64,000 bases of DNA from Bacteroides fragilis NCTC 9343 (GTDB taxonomy: Bacteria > Bacteroidota > Bacteroidia > Bacteroidales > Bacteroidaceae). Below the pieces are notes generated by a model, which saw nothing but the letters and a program-made list of their open reading frames with translations, was not told the DNA's origin and did no database searches. Where the stretch lies: assembly GCF_000025985.1 (NCBI RefSeq), contig NC_003228.3:2418001-2482000 (forward strand). Reading direction: 5' to 3'. This document shows positions 1 to 9,005 of the stretch, one piece after another (the stretch's first letter is position 1; the number at the start of each line of letters is the position of its first letter). Both the position numbers and the translations under genes were made by a program.

Positions 1-462
1 TTGCGTTACATCAGCGGCAATGTGCTGACAGGCAAACAAGTGAAGCCGAACGGATTCCTGGGCGCTTTCGACAGCCAGCTCACAGTGATTCCCGAAGGTG
101 ACGACATCCACGAAATGCTGGGATGGATTATGCCCCGTTTCAATCAGTTCAGCGTCAACCGCTCGTATTTCAGCTGGTTGATGGGGAATAAGAAGGAGTA
201 TGTGCTCGATGCCCGTATCAAGGGAGGCGAACGCCACATGATTATGTCCGGCGAATACGACAAAGTATTCCCGATGGACATTCTGCCTGAATTCCTGATC
301 AAAGCAATCATTGCCGGGGACATCGACCGCATGGAAGCTCTGGGTATCTACGAAGTGGCGCCCGAAGACTTTGCTTTGTGCGAATTTGTCGACTCTTCGA
401 AACTGGAATTGCAACGCATCGTTCGTGCCGGACTCGATATGCTTCGTGCTGAAATGATGTAA
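1..462 (+). CDS. nqrA: NqrA C-terminal part (Na+-NADH:quinone reductase subunit A), cut by window start
   Basis: This is the C-terminal 153 residues of NqrA, the peripheral subunit associated with quinone handling in the sodium-pumping NADH:quinone oxidoreductase. The reading frame is open to base 1, and NqrA is normally about 450 residues, so the real start lies outside the window and the TTG at base 1 is not a start. The segment has the family's conserved C-terminal wording, including MLGWIMPRF and the ending DMLRAEMM. It lies 31 bp upstream of nqrB and is followed in order by nqrBCDEF, which makes the assignment firm. Its promoter cannot be seen. Confidence 0.95.
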   Translation: MRYISGNVLTGKQVKPNGFLGAFDSQLTVIPEGDDIHEMLGWIMPRFNQFSVNRSYFSWLMGNKKEYVLDARIKGGERHMIMSGEYDKVFPMDILPEFLIKAIIAGDIDRMEALGIYEVAPEDFALCEFVDSSKLELQRIVRAGLDMLRAEMM

Positions 463-493
463 TTCATAACACATAATTTATAATTCATAATTA

Positions 494-1672
494 ATGAAAG
501 CGTTAAGAAATTATCTCGATAAGATAAAGCCGAACTTTGAAGAGGGCGGCAAACTCCACGCGTTTCGTTCGGTGTTCGATGGCTTCGAAACTTTCCTGTT
601 CGTGCCCAACACCACTTCGAAATCGGGAGCGCACATCCACGACTCGATTGATAGCAAACGTATCATGTCGATTGTGGTTATTTCGTTGATACCGGCTTTG
701 CTGTTTGGTATGTACAACGTAGGTTACCAGCATTTCACTCACACCGGAGCTCAGGGTGGCTTCATCGAAATGTTCATTTACGGTTTCCTGGCCATTCTGC
801 CTAAGATTATCGTATCTTATGTAGTGGGTCTGGGCATTGAGTTCGTGGTGGCACAATGGAAGAAGGAAGAGATTCAGGAAGGATTCCTCGTTTCGGGTAT
901 CCTGATCCCGATGATTGTACCGGTAGACTGCCCGTTGTGGATTCTGGCCATAGCCACTGCATTCGCTGTTATTTTTGCGAAAGAAGTGTTCGGAGGTACA
1001 GGTATGAACGTGTTCAACGTTGCCCTTGTGACCCGTGCATTCCTGTTCTTCGCTTATCCTACCAAGATGTCGGGTGACGCCGTTTGGGTGGCACAAGACA
1101 GCATCTTCGGATTGGGTAACACGGTAGACGGACTGACAGCGGCCACTTCGCTGGGTGTGGCGTCTACTGCTACCGATCCCAATGGCTTCCCGGCTTTCTC
1201 GTGGGATATGGTGACCGGTCTGATTCCGGGCTCTATCGGTGAAACCAGTGTGATTGCTATTCTGATTGGTGCCGTTATTCTGCTGTGGACAGGTATCGCA
1301 AGCTGGAGAACAATGCTTTCGGTATTCGTCGGCGGTGCATTCATGGGATGGATCTTCAATACTGTGGGTCCCGACACTGCCATGGCTCACATGCCTTGGT
1401 ACGAACACCTGGTGTTGGGTGGTTTCTGCTTCGGTGCTGTGTTTATGGCTACCGACCCTGTGACATCCGCACGTACGGAAACCGGTAAGTACATCTTCGG
1501 ATTCCTGATCGGTGCGATGGCCATCATCATCCGCGTGTTGAACCCGGGTTATCCCGAAGGTATGATGCTCGCTATCCTGCTGATGAACATCTTCGCTCCG
1601 CTGATCGACTATTGTGTGGTTCAGAGCAACATCAAGCTGCGTGAAAAGCGCGCCATTAAGTCTAACAATTAA
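494..1672 (+). CDS. nqrB: NqrB, integral membrane FMN-binding subunit of Na+-NQR
   Basis: The 392-residue protein is a polytopic membrane subunit carrying covalent FMN and riboflavin in the Na+-NQR complex, which oxidises NADH, reduces quinone and exports Na+. Multiple hydrophobic helices run from about residue 55 to the C terminus. A threonine-rich stretch near residues 210-220 (VDGLTAATSLG) is where the flavinylated Thr of this family would be expected; the exact residue is inferred. The ATG follows an AT-rich spacer after nqrA, and only 14 bp separate the gene from nqrC. Length and order match the standard operon. A long antisense frame over this gene is a shadow. Confidence 0.97.
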   Translation: MKALRNYLDKIKPNFEEGGKLHAFRSVFDGFETFLFVPNTTSKSGAHIHDSIDSKRIMSIVVISLIPALLFGMYNVGYQHFTHTGAQGGFIEMFIYGFLAILPKIIVSYVVGLGIEFVVAQWKKEEIQEGFLVSGILIPMIVPVDCPLWILAIATAFAVIFAKEVFGGTGMNVFNVALVTRAFLFFAYPTKMSGDAVWVAQDSIFGLGNTVDGLTAATSLGVASTATDPNGFPAFSWDMVTGLIPGSIGETSVIAILIGAVILLWTGIASWRTMLSVFVGGAFMGWIFNTVGPDTAMAHMPWYEHLVLGGFCFGAVFMATDPVTSARTETGKYIFGFLIGAMAIIIRVLNPGYPEGMMLAILLMNIFAPLIDYCVVQSNIKLREKRAIKSNN

Positions 1673-1686
1673 ACCGAACAAGAAAG

Positions 1687-2364
1687 ATGAATACAAATAG
1701 TAACTCTTATACTATCATTTATGCTTCGGTAATGGTTGTTATCGTGGCATTCCTGCTTGCATTTGTCAGCTCTTCTCTGAAAGACATTCAGAATAAAAAC
1801 CAGGAGTTGGACACCAAGAAGCAAATTTTGTCTGCACTGAACATCAGAGATGTGAAAGATGCCGATGCTGAATATAATAAATATGTAAAGGGTGACATGC
1901 TGATGAATGTGGATGGCACTCTGACAGAAAATACGGATGGTTTCTCTATCAGCTACGAAAAAGAAGCGAAGGAAAACAATCGTTTGCACGTTTTCGTATG
2001 TGAGGTAGACGGAGAAACCAAATACGTGGTACCGGTTTACGGTGCCGGTCTTTGGGGCGCTATCTGGGGATATGTGGCTTTGAATGCCGATAAAGACACT
2101 GTTTACGGTGTTTACTTCTCGCATGCCAGCGAAACTCCGGGCTTGGGTGCCGAGATCGCGGGTGCTGCTTTCCAGAATGAATTCTCTGGCAAGAAGGTAT
2201 TGAAAGACGGACAGGTTGCACTGGCTGTAGAGAAAAACGGTAAGGTGACAGACCCTGCTTATCAGGTTGACGGTATTTCGGGTGGTACAATCACTTCGAA
2301 AGGTGTGGACGCCATGATCAAAGCATGTCTGAGCCAGTACGATAAATTTTTAACTAATAATTAA
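1687..2364 (+). CDS. nqrC: NqrC, FMN-carrying subunit of Na+-NQR
   Basis: NqrC is a single-span membrane protein with a large exported FMN-binding domain. The sequence shows an N-terminal hydrophobic helix (about residues 9-29) and, near the C terminus, the flavinylation motif SGGTIT with the acceptor Thr at about residue 201; in other bacteria this motif is SGATLT or similar and is modified by ApbE. The 225-residue length is a little shorter than the gammaproteobacterial protein. It sits 14 bp after nqrB and 16 bp before nqrD, with AAGGAGG just upstream of nqrD. No ApbE gene is in this window. Confidence 0.96.
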   Translation: MNTNSNSYTIIYASVMVVIVAFLLAFVSSSLKDIQNKNQELDTKKQILSALNIRDVKDADAEYNKYVKGDMLMNVDGTLTENTDGFSISYEKEAKENNRLHVFVCEVDGETKYVVPVYGAGLWGAIWGYVALNADKDTVYGVYFSHASETPGLGAEIAGAAFQNEFSGKKVLKDGQVALAVEKNGKVTDPAYQVDGISGGTITSKGVDAMIKACLSQYDKFLTNN

Positions 2365-2380
2365 GGAGGAACGATAGAAT

Positions 2381-3013
2381 ATGAGCCAATTATTTTCTAA
2401 AAAGAATAAAGAAGTATTCGCTACTCCGCTGGGATTGAATAACCCGGTAACCGTGCAGGTGCTCGGTATCTGTTCGGCACTGGCTGTAACGGCCAAACTG
2501 GAACCGGCTATCGTGATGGGTCTTTCGGTAACTGTGATTACGGCTTTCTCAAACGTCGTTATCTCTTTGCTGCGTAAGACGATTCCTAACCGTATCCGTA
2601 TCATCGTACAGTTGGTGGTAGTAGCCGCATTGGTAACTATAGTAAGTGAGGTGCTGAAAGCGTTTGCATACGATGTAAGCGTACAGCTTTCGGTATACGT
2701 AGGTCTGATCATTACAAACTGTATCCTGATGGGACGCCTCGAAGCGTTTGCCATGGCAAACGGTCCGTGGGAGTCATTCCTCGACGGTGTAGGTAATGGT
2801 CTGGGATATGCCAAGATCCTGATCATCGTGGCTTTCTTCCGCGAGTTGCTCGGATCGGGCACATTGCTCAACTTCCGTATTATCCCTGAGTCATTCTATA
2901 AGATGGGTTACATCAACAATGGTTTGATGTTGATGCCGCCGATGGCACTGATCATCTGTGCATGTATCATCTGGTATCAGCGCAGCCGCTGCAAAGAACT
3001 CCAGGAAAAGTAA
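2381..3013 (+). CDS. nqrD: NqrD, membrane subunit of Na+-NQR
   Basis: The 210-residue hydrophobic protein of the NqrD/RnfE family has six predicted transmembrane segments. With NqrE it forms the paired, inverted-topology membrane module that carries an Fe centre in the electron path of the complex. The motif GLIITNCILMGRLEAFA, typical of NqrD, is visible around residues 108-124. An unusually good ribosome-binding sequence (AAGGAGG) precedes the ATG by about 12 bp. It lies between nqrC and nqrE with short gaps, consistent with one transcript. Confidence 0.97.
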   Translation: MSQLFSKKNKEVFATPLGLNNPVTVQVLGICSALAVTAKLEPAIVMGLSVTVITAFSNVVISLLRKTIPNRIRIIVQLVVVAALVTIVSEVLKAFAYDVSVQLSVYVGLIITNCILMGRLEAFAMANGPWESFLDGVGNGLGYAKILIIVAFFRELLGSGTLLNFRIIPESFYKMGYINNGLMLMPPMALIICACIIWYQRSRCKELQEK

Positions 3014-3041
3014 TACAACCTAAGAAAGTAAAAGAAAAATT

Positions 3042-3668
3042 ATGGAACAATTATTAAGTTTATTCGTCCGCTCCATCTTTGTGGACAACATGATATTCGC
3101 CTTCTTCCTGGGTATGTGTTCATATCTGGCTGTGTCGAAGAATGTGAAAACTGCTGTAGGACTGGGTATCGCCGTAACTTTCGTATTGGTGGTTACGTTG
3201 CCGGTCAACTACTTGCTTCAAACTAAGGTGCTGGCTGCCAATGCGATCATTGAAGGTGTTGACCTCAGCTTCCTGAGTTTTATTCTCTTTATTGCCGTTA
3301 TTGCCGGTATCGTGCAGTTGGTAGAAATGGTGGTGGAACGCTTCAGCCCTTCGCTCTACGCTTCACTGGGTATCTTCCTTCCGCTGATCGCCGTTAACTG
3401 TGCCATCATGGGTGCTTCACTGTTCATGCAGCAGAGAATCACGATGGATCCGTCGAACCCGCAGGCTATTACCGGCGTGGGCAGTGCTGTAGTATACGCA
3501 CTCGGTTCCGGTATTGGCTGGTTGCTGGCTATCGTCGGTCTGGCCGCTATCCGCGAAAAGATGGCTTACTCTGATGTTCCCGCTCCGCTGAAAGGTCTGG
3601 GCATTACGTTTATCACAGTAGGACTGATGGCTATGGCCTTTATGTGTTTCTCTGGATTGAAATTATAA
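3042..3668 (+). CDS. nqrE: NqrE, membrane subunit of Na+-NQR
   Basis: The 208-residue hydrophobic protein of the NqrE/RnfA family has six predicted helices and is a sequence relative of NqrD. The motif [16 protein letters not shown] (about residues 112-127) with its conserved Cys is present; the Cys residues of NqrD and NqrE ligate the intramembrane iron centre in characterised enzymes. The gene starts 28 bp after nqrD, with a purine-rich sequence (AAGAAAGTAAAAG) upstream, and is followed 22 bp later by nqrF. Confidence 0.97.
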   Translation: MEQLLSLFVRSIFVDNMIFAFFLGMCSYLAVSKNVKTAVGLGIAVTFVLVVTLPVNYLLQTKVLAANAIIEGVDLSFLSFILFIAVIAGIVQLVEMVVERFSPSLYASLGIFLPLIAVNCAIMGASLFMQQRITMDPSNPQAITGVGSAVVYALGSGIGWLLAIVGLAAIREKMAYSDVPAPLKGLGITFITVGLMAMAFMCFSGLKL

Positions 3669-3690
3669 CTAAAGTAAAAAGAATAAAACA

Positions 3691-4962
3691 ATGACGTCTT
3701 TAATATTAGCAAGTATCGGAGTCTTCCTTGTGGTGATCATCCTGCTTGTCATTATACTGCTCGTTGCGAAGAGCTATCTCTCTCCTTCGGGCGAGGTTAC
3801 GATTACGATGAATGGAGAGCAACAACTGAAAACATCTCAGGGTGGTACTCTGCTGGGTACGTTGTCTGCCAACAATGTGTTCCTTTCATCGGCTTGTGGT
3901 GGTAAGGGTTCATGCGGACAGTGCCGTTGCCAGGTGCTCGAAGGCGGTGGCGAGATTTTGCCTACCGAAACCGGTTTCTTCTCTCGTAAAGAACAGGCCG
4001 ATCACTGGCGCCTCGGATGCCAGGTGAAGGTGAAACAGGATATGTCTATCAAGATCGACGAGTCTATCCTGGGTGTGAAAGAGTGGGAGTGCGAGGTGAT
4101 CTCGAACAAGAACGTGGCTACGTTTATCAAAGAGTTTATCGTGGCTCTGCCTCCGGGCGAACACATGGACTTTGTGCCGGGTTCGTATGCCCAGATCAAG
4201 ATTCCTACCTTCTCGATGGATTATGATAAGGACATCGACAAGAGCCTGATCGGTGACGAATATCTTCCGGCATGGGAGAAATTCGGTCTGCTCGGCCTGA
4301 AGTGCCGCAACGACGAACCGACCATCCGTGCTTATTCTATGGCCAACTATCCGGCTGAGGGTGACCGCATCATGCTGACTGTACGTATCGCTACTCCTCC
4401 TTTCAAACCGAAAGATCAGGGACCGGGCTTTGTGGATGTGATGCCGGGTATCGCTTCTTCTTACATCTTTACGCTGAAGCCGGGTGACAAGGTGACCATG
4501 AGTGGACCTTACGGTGACTTCCACCCGATTCTGGATTCGAAGAACGAAATGATGTGGATCGGTGGTGGTGCAGGTATGGCTCCGTTGCGTGCCCAGATTA
4601 TGCACTTGACCAAGACGCTGCATATCACTGACCGTACGATGAACTACTTCTACGGTGCCCGTGCACTGAACGAGGTGTTCTATCTGGAAGACTTCCTGCA
4701 GATTGAGAAAGACTTCCCGAACTTCAAGTTCCACCTGGCACTCGACCGTCCGGACCCTGCTGCAGACGCAGCCGGTGTGAAGTATACGGCAGGTTTCGTA
4801 CACAACGTGATTTACGAAACTTATCTGAAGAACCATGAAGCTCCGGAAGACATCGAATACTACATGTGTGGTCCCGGCCCGATGAGTAAAGCTGTCGAGA
4901 AGATGCTCGACGATCTCGGTGTTCCGTCTAAGAACTTGATGTTCGATAACTTCGGTGGATAA
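3691..4962 (+). CDS. nqrF: NqrF, NADH-oxidising FAD/2Fe-2S subunit of Na+-NQR
   Basis: NqrF is the electron entry point: it takes hydride from NADH to FAD and then a 2Fe-2S cluster. The 423-residue protein shows an N-terminal membrane helix (about residues 4-27), a ferredoxin-like domain with the cluster motif CGGKGSCGQCRC (residues 71-82) plus a later Cys, an FAD-binding region with RAYSMANYP, and an NADH-binding part with WIGGGAGMAPLR and MCGPGPMSKAV. It ends the operon and is followed at once by a strong terminator. All expected residues are present, so the complex should be functional. Confidence 0.98.
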   Translation: MTSLILASIGVFLVVIILLVIILLVAKSYLSPSGEVTITMNGEQQLKTSQGGTLLGTLSANNVFLSSACGGKGSCGQCRCQVLEGGGEILPTETGFFSRKEQADHWRLGCQVKVKQDMSIKIDESILGVKEWECEVISNKNVATFIKEFIVALPPGEHMDFVPGSYAQIKIPTFSMDYDKDIDKSLIGDEYLPAWEKFGLLGLKCRNDEPTIRAYSMANYPAEGDRIMLTVRIATPPFKPKDQGPGFVDVMPGIASSYIFTLKPGDKVTMSGPYGDFHPILDSKNEMMWIGGGAGMAPLRAQIMHLTKTLHITDRTMNYFYGARALNEVFYLEDFLQIEKDFPNFKFHLALDRPDPAADAAGVKYTAGFVHNVIYETYLKNHEAPEDIEYYMCGPGPMSKAVEKMLDDLGVPSKNLMFDNFGG

Positions 4963-4985
4963 TCCTTCGGAGATCATCATAAAAG

Positions 4986-5022
4986 AAACTGCTTTCGGGT
5001 TGTCCGGAAGCAGTTTTTTTTT
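4986..5022 (+). terminator. Intrinsic terminator of the nqr operon
   Basis: The arms AAACTGCTTtCGG and CCGgAAGCAGTTT form a hairpin with a short loop, followed by a run of eight or more T. It lies 23 bp after the nqrF stop. The T-run merges directly into the -7 element of the next gene's promoter. Confidence 0.9.
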
Positions 5023-5029
5023 ATCTTTG
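5022..5029 (+). promoter_or_regulatory. Bacteroides-type -7 element (TATCTTTG) of the helicase gene
   Basis: TATCTTTG matches the Bacteroidetes sigma consensus TAnnTTTG. Transcription would start about 7 nt further on. The upstream in-frame GTG at 5029 overlaps this box and so cannot be the start, which selects the ATG at 5059. Confidence 0.65.
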
Positions 5030-5058
5030 TGTCATTATTCAAAAATGTGGAAAAAACA

Positions 5059-6378
5059 ATGAATGGTTTGAAGGATATACTCGAAAGGTTGAAAATAGAA
5101 CAACTCAATCCGATGCAGGAAGCGTCTGTTGAGGCATTTGATAAAGGTGGCGAAGATTTGATATTACTTTCGCCCACAGGTTCGGGCAAGACCCTGGCCT
5201 TTCTGTTGCCGCTGGTCGGCAGTCTGAAGGCCGACGTGAAAGGAGTGCAGGCCGTGGTGCTGGTGCCATCACGTGAGTTGGCATTGCAGATAGAGCAAGT
5301 GTTCAAGGCGATGGGGACGGAATTCAAGGCGATGAGTTGCTATGGCGGACGTCCGGCGATGGAAGAGCACCGTACGATGAAAGGAATGCAGCCGGCGGTT
5401 ATCATCGGTACGCCCGGCCGTATGAATGACCATCTCTCCAAGCAGAACTTCGATGCAAGCACAGTGAGTCTGTTGGTGATCGATGAATTTGATAAATGCC
5501 TGGAGTTTGGTTTTCAGGAAGAGATGGCAACGGTTATCGGACAGTTGCCCGACTTGAAACGGCGTTTTCTGACTTCGGCAACAGATGCGGAAGAGATTCC
5601 GCAATTTACAGGACTGAACCGTACGATAAAGCTTGATTTCCTGACAAACGATGTGGAGGAATCACGTTTGCGGTTGATGAAGGTGGTTTCGCCTGCTAAA
5701 GATAAGATAGAAACCCTCTATAAGCTGCTTTGCACACTGGGAAGCAGTTCGAGCATTGTTTTCTGTAACCACAGGGATGCGGTGGACCGTGTGAGTGCCT
5801 TACTAACGGAAAAAGGAGTTTCCAATGAACGCTTTCATGGAGGTATGGAGCAACCGGATCGGGAACGGGCACTGTATAAGTTCCGTAATGGCAGCTGTCC
5901 GGTGCTGGTGTCTACGGACCTGGCTGCCCGCGGACTTGATATCCCGGAGGTGGAACATATCATCCATTATCATTTGCCGGTGAACGAAGAAGCCTTTACC
6001 CACCGCAATGGCCGTACTGCCCGTTGGGATGCGACGGGTACTTCTTATCTGATACTGAATCCGGAGGAACATGTGCCGGATTATATACCTTCGGAGCTTG
6101 AGATCTTCGACTTGCCGGAGAATGCACACCGTCCGGCTAAACCTCAGTGGGTGACTATTTATATAGGTAAAGGGAAGAAGGACAAATTGAGCAAGATCGA
6201 CATAGCCGGTTTCCTTTATAAAAAAGGAAATCTGGCACGTGAGGACGTCGGAGCAATCGACGTGAAAGATCATTATGCCTTTGTTGCCGTGCGGCGCCCC
6301 AAAATGAAGCAATTGCTGACTCTGATCCGTGGCGAGAAGATCAAAGGGATGAAAACGGTGATCGAGGAGGCGGATTAA
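5059..6378 (+). CDS. DEAD-box RNA helicase with DbpA-type RNA-binding domain
   Basis: This is a superfamily 2 RNA helicase, probably acting in ribosome assembly like DbpA. The 439-residue protein has motif I (SPTGSGKT), Ia (PSRELALQ), Ib (GTPGR), III (SAT), V (ARGLD) and, at the C terminus (about residues 365-435), a domain resembling the DbpA 23S-rRNA-binding domain. Two motifs deviate: motif II reads DEFD rather than DEAD, and motif VI reads HRNGRTARWDATG rather than HRxGRTGRxxxxG. The start is set at ATG 5059 because an upstream GTG lies in the promoter box. It stands alone between a terminator and a 513-bp gene-free stretch. Confidence 0.9.
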   Translation: MNGLKDILERLKIEQLNPMQEASVEAFDKGGEDLILLSPTGSGKTLAFLLPLVGSLKADVKGVQAVVLVPSRELALQIEQVFKAMGTEFKAMSCYGGRPAMEEHRTMKGMQPAVIIGTPGRMNDHLSKQNFDASTVSLLVIDEFDKCLEFGFQEEMATVIGQLPDLKRRFLTSATDAEEIPQFTGLNRTIKLDFLTNDVEESRLRLMKVVSPAKDKIETLYKLLCTLGSSSSIVFCNHRDAVDRVSALLTEKGVSNERFHGGMEQPDRERALYKFRNGSCPVLVSTDLAARGLDIPEVEHIIHYHLPVNEEAFTHRNGRTARWDATGTSYLILNPEEHVPDYIPSELEIFDLPENAHRPAKPQWVTIYIGKGKKDKLSKIDIAGFLYKKGNLAREDVGAIDVKDHYAFVAVRRPKMKQLLTLIRGEKIKGMKTVIEEAD

Positions 6379-6481
6379 ACCGGATTTATCGGATAGAGGA
6401 GGCAGGGCACTGACACCACAGATTATACCGATTGACACATGACGAGTTCACCATGGGTTGCACAGATTGACACGGAACAGA

Positions 6482-6577
6482 TTCACCACAGATTACACCG
6501 ATTGGCACGGCACTTTCAACTTTATTGCTGATAAGATCAATCATCAATCTGTGTTAATCTGTGAAATCTGTGGTGAA
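6482..6577. repeat. Long intergenic palindrome, copy 1 (CACAGATT type)
   Basis: The arms TTCACCACAGATT (6482-6494) and AATCTGTGGTGAA (6565-6577) are perfect inverted repeats, with further partly paired ACAGATT-like units inside and extra degenerate units from about 6413. It lies in the 513-bp gene-free stretch 6379-6891 after the helicase. The rest of that stretch is AT-rich leader sequence for serC, and I see no gene in it. It is one member of a dispersed family described under findings. Confidence 0.85.
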
Positions 6578-6811
6578 ACAGCTTTCCGGTTTCCGGCTCT
6601 TCCCGGCTTTTGTTCTTCTTTCTTATAAATATTCACTTTTTAGTCATTTTCTCTTTCATTTCAGAATAGAGCATCGTGTAATAATATCAGTTTGAACTTT
6701 TTCTACCATCTTGGCATGTATAGATAACAAAATGGTGTATAAATCCTGCATAAACCATTAAAAAGTAAGATAAATGCCCTCTAAGATTGTAATTTTACAG
6801 GGAAACGTTTG

Positions 6812-6838
6812 TTGAGAGGAAATAAATTCGTAAATTCG
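6812..6838 (+). promoter_or_regulatory. Possible serC promoter
   Basis: A TTG (6812-6814) is followed by TAAATTCG (6831-6838), one base away from the TAnnTTTG consensus; a second TAAATTCG overlaps just upstream at 6823. If used, the serC leader would be about 45 nt. This is a weak match and an inference only. Confidence 0.35.
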
Positions 6839-6891
6839 CCATGTCAGTAGACATAAAATAACGAAATTGTATAACCAAAAACACTCATCAA

Positions 6892-7959
6892 ATGAAAAAG
6901 CATAATTTCAGTGCAGGCCCTTCCATTCTCCCTCGCGAAGTAATAGAAGAAACAGCGAAAGCCATTCTCGATTTCAACGGTTCAGGTCTTTCTGTGTTGG
7001 AAGTCAGCCATCGTGGCAAGGATTTTCAGGCAGTTATGGATGAAGCCGTTGCTTTGTTTAAGGAAATACTTAACATCCCCGAAGGGTATTCGGTACTTTT
7101 CCTGGGCGGTGGTGCCAGTATGCAGTTCTGCATGGTGCCTTACAACTTCCTTGAGAAGAAGGCAGCTTACCTGAACACCGGTGTTTGGGCTAAAAAAGCG
7201 ATGAAAGAGGCGAAAGGCTTTGGCGAAGTGGTTGAGGTAGCTTCTTCGGCTGATGCGAACTATACGTTTATCCCTAAAGACTTTACCATACCTGCTGATG
7301 CTGATTATTTCCATGTGACCACCAACAATACGATTTATGGTACGGAATTGAAGGGAGATCTTGATTCACCGGTTCCGATGGTAGCCGACATGTCTTCTGA
7401 TATCTTCTCCCGTCCGGTGGACGTTTCGAAGTATATTTGTATCTACGGCGGTGCTCAGAAGAATCTGGCTCCCTCCGGCGTTACATTCGTCATAGTAAAA
7501 GACGATGCGGTAGGCAAGGTGTCACGTTACATCCCGAGCATGCTGAATTATAAGACCCATATCGACGGCGGTTCCATGTTCAACACACCTCCCGTATTGC
7601 CTATCTATTCCGCCATGCAGACTTTGCGCTGGATCAAGGCTCAGGGTGGCGTCAAAGAGATGGATCGCCGGGCTACCGAGAAGGCAGACATGCTGTATGC
7701 CGAGATAGACCGCAACAAGATGTTTGTAGGGACAGCTGCTAAGGAGGACCGTTCGCGCATGAATATCTGCTTTGTGATGGCACCGGAATATAAGGATCTG
7801 GAAGCCGATTTCCTGAAGTTCGCTACGGATAAAGGAATGTCCGGCATCAAAGGGCACCGCTCGGTGGGTGGCTTCCGTGCATCTTGCTACAATGCAATGC
7901 CGAAAGAGAGCGTACAGGCATTGATTGACTGCATGCAGGAATTTGAAAAACTTCATTAA
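6892..7959 (+). CDS. serC: Phosphoserine aminotransferase
   Basis: SerC converts 3-phosphohydroxypyruvate and glutamate to phosphoserine and 2-oxoglutarate; the same enzyme can serve pyridoxal phosphate synthesis. The 355-residue protein is full length, begins with the family signature [11 protein letters not shown], and contains the PLP-lysine segment [12 protein letters not shown]. The C-terminal [16 protein letters not shown] is also diagnostic. The serA gene lies 113 bp downstream with an intergenic palindrome between them, so the two are probably in one serine biosynthesis operon. Confidence 0.97.
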
Positions 7960-7968
7960 TAATGTGAT

Positions 7969-8048
7969 TTCACCACAGAGCATACGGAAAGGATACAGGG
8001 CTCTCTTGAATGACGGCATTTGGTGTCTGCGGTATCCTCTGTGGTGAA
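7969..8048. repeat. Intergenic palindrome, copy 2, inside the serC-serA gap
   Basis: TTCACCACAGAG (7969-7980) pairs with CTCTGTGGTGAA (8037-8048), with an inner GGATAC/GTATCC pair. It fills most of the gap between serC and serA, so it would be transcribed as a hairpin between two genes of one operon and could alter their relative expression. Confidence 0.85.
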
Positions 8049-8072
8049 TTCTCCCAAAATAGAATAAGAGAA

Positions 8073-8993
8073 ATGAAAGTACTTGTTGCAACCGAAAAGC
8101 CATTTGCCAAGATTGCGGTGGATGGCATCAAGAAAGAAATAGAAGGAGCCGGATTTGAATTGGTTCTGCTTGAGAAATATACAGATAAAGCCCAACTGCT
8201 TGACGCAGTGAAAGATGCGAATGCCATTATTATCCGTAGTGACATCATCGACGCCGAGGTGCTCGATGCAGCGAAAGAGTTGAAAATAGTAGTTCGTGCC
8301 GGTGCCGGATACGATAATGTAGACCTGAATGCAGCCACTGCACACGGTGTATGTGTGATGAATACTCCGGGACAGAACTCGAATGCTGTAGCCGAGTTGG
8401 TGTTTGGCCTGCTTGTTTATGCTGTCCGTAACTTCTATAACGGAACATCGGGTACGGAGTTGATGGGAAAGAAACTGGGTATCCACGCATACGGTAATGT
8501 AGGACGCAATGTGGCGCGTATTGCCAAGGGGTTCGGTATGGAACTCTATGCTTATGACGCTTTCTGCCCGAAAGATGTGATAGAGAAAGATGGGGTGAAA
8601 GCCGTTGACTCTGCCGAAGAGCTTTATAAGACCTGTAACATCGTCTCACTGCACATTCCCGCTACAGCCGAAACGAAAAATTCCATCAATCATAATCTGT
8701 TGGCCAATATGCCGAAAGGGGCTATCCTGGTTAATACGGCCCGCAAAGAAGTGATCAATGAAGACGAATTGATCCAGTTGATGGAGGAACGGCCGGACTT
8801 TAAATACATCACAGACATCATGCCTGCGGCCAATACAAAGTTCGCCGAACTCTTTGCCGGACGTTATTTCTCGACTCCGAAGAAGATGGGAGCACAGACG
8901 GCCGAGGCGAATATCAATGCCGGTATTGCAGCTGCACGGCAGATTGTGGGTTTCCTGAAAGAGGGTTGTGAAAAGTTTAGAGTGAATAAGTAA
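8073..8993 (+). CDS. serA: D-3-phosphoglycerate dehydrogenase, short form with Lys in place of the catalytic His
   Basis: The enzyme catalyses the first step of serine synthesis, oxidising 3-phosphoglycerate with NAD+. The 306-residue protein is the short form with no C-terminal ACT regulatory domain. Visible are the conserved substrate-loop region VVRAGAGYDNVD, a nucleotide-binding segment AYGNVGRNVA in place of a canonical GxGxxG, and the catalytic Arg region VNTARKEVIN. Where most enzymes have TPHxG with the catalytic His, this one has TPKKMGAQT, so Lys replaces His. The ATG at 8073 follows AAGAGAA; a longer frame from 8010 would run through the palindrome and is rejected. Confidence 0.93.
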   Translation: MKVLVATEKPFAKIAVDGIKKEIEGAGFELVLLEKYTDKAQLLDAVKDANAIIIRSDIIDAEVLDAAKELKIVVRAGAGYDNVDLNAATAHGVCVMNTPGQNSNAVAELVFGLLVYAVRNFYNGTSGTELMGKKLGIHAYGNVGRNVARIAKGFGMELYAYDAFCPKDVIEKDGVKAVDSAEELYKTCNIVSLHIPATAETKNSINHNLLANMPKGAILVNTARKEVINEDELIQLMEERPDFKYITDIMPAANTKFAELFAGRYFSTPKKMGAQTAEANINAGIAAARQIVGFLKEGCEKFRVNK

Positions 8994-9005
8994 TCTGCAG
9001 TTCTT

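Noticed and set aside
1..462. nqrA as a truncated pseudogene
   Set aside because: The frame is open at base 1, so the missing part is outside the window.
503..1696. 397-residue antisense open frame over nqrB
   Set aside because: Composition (many His, Gln, Arg) is that of a reverse-strand shadow of a membrane protein gene; no start signal or domain.
3910..4980. 356-residue antisense open frame over nqrF
   Set aside because: Shadow of a well-supported gene; no family resemblance.
6400..6600. CRISPR-like array from repeated CACAGATT units
   Set aside because: Units are inverted, of varied length and without regular spacers; they form a palindrome. No cas genes are present and I saw no CRISPR array anywhere in the window.
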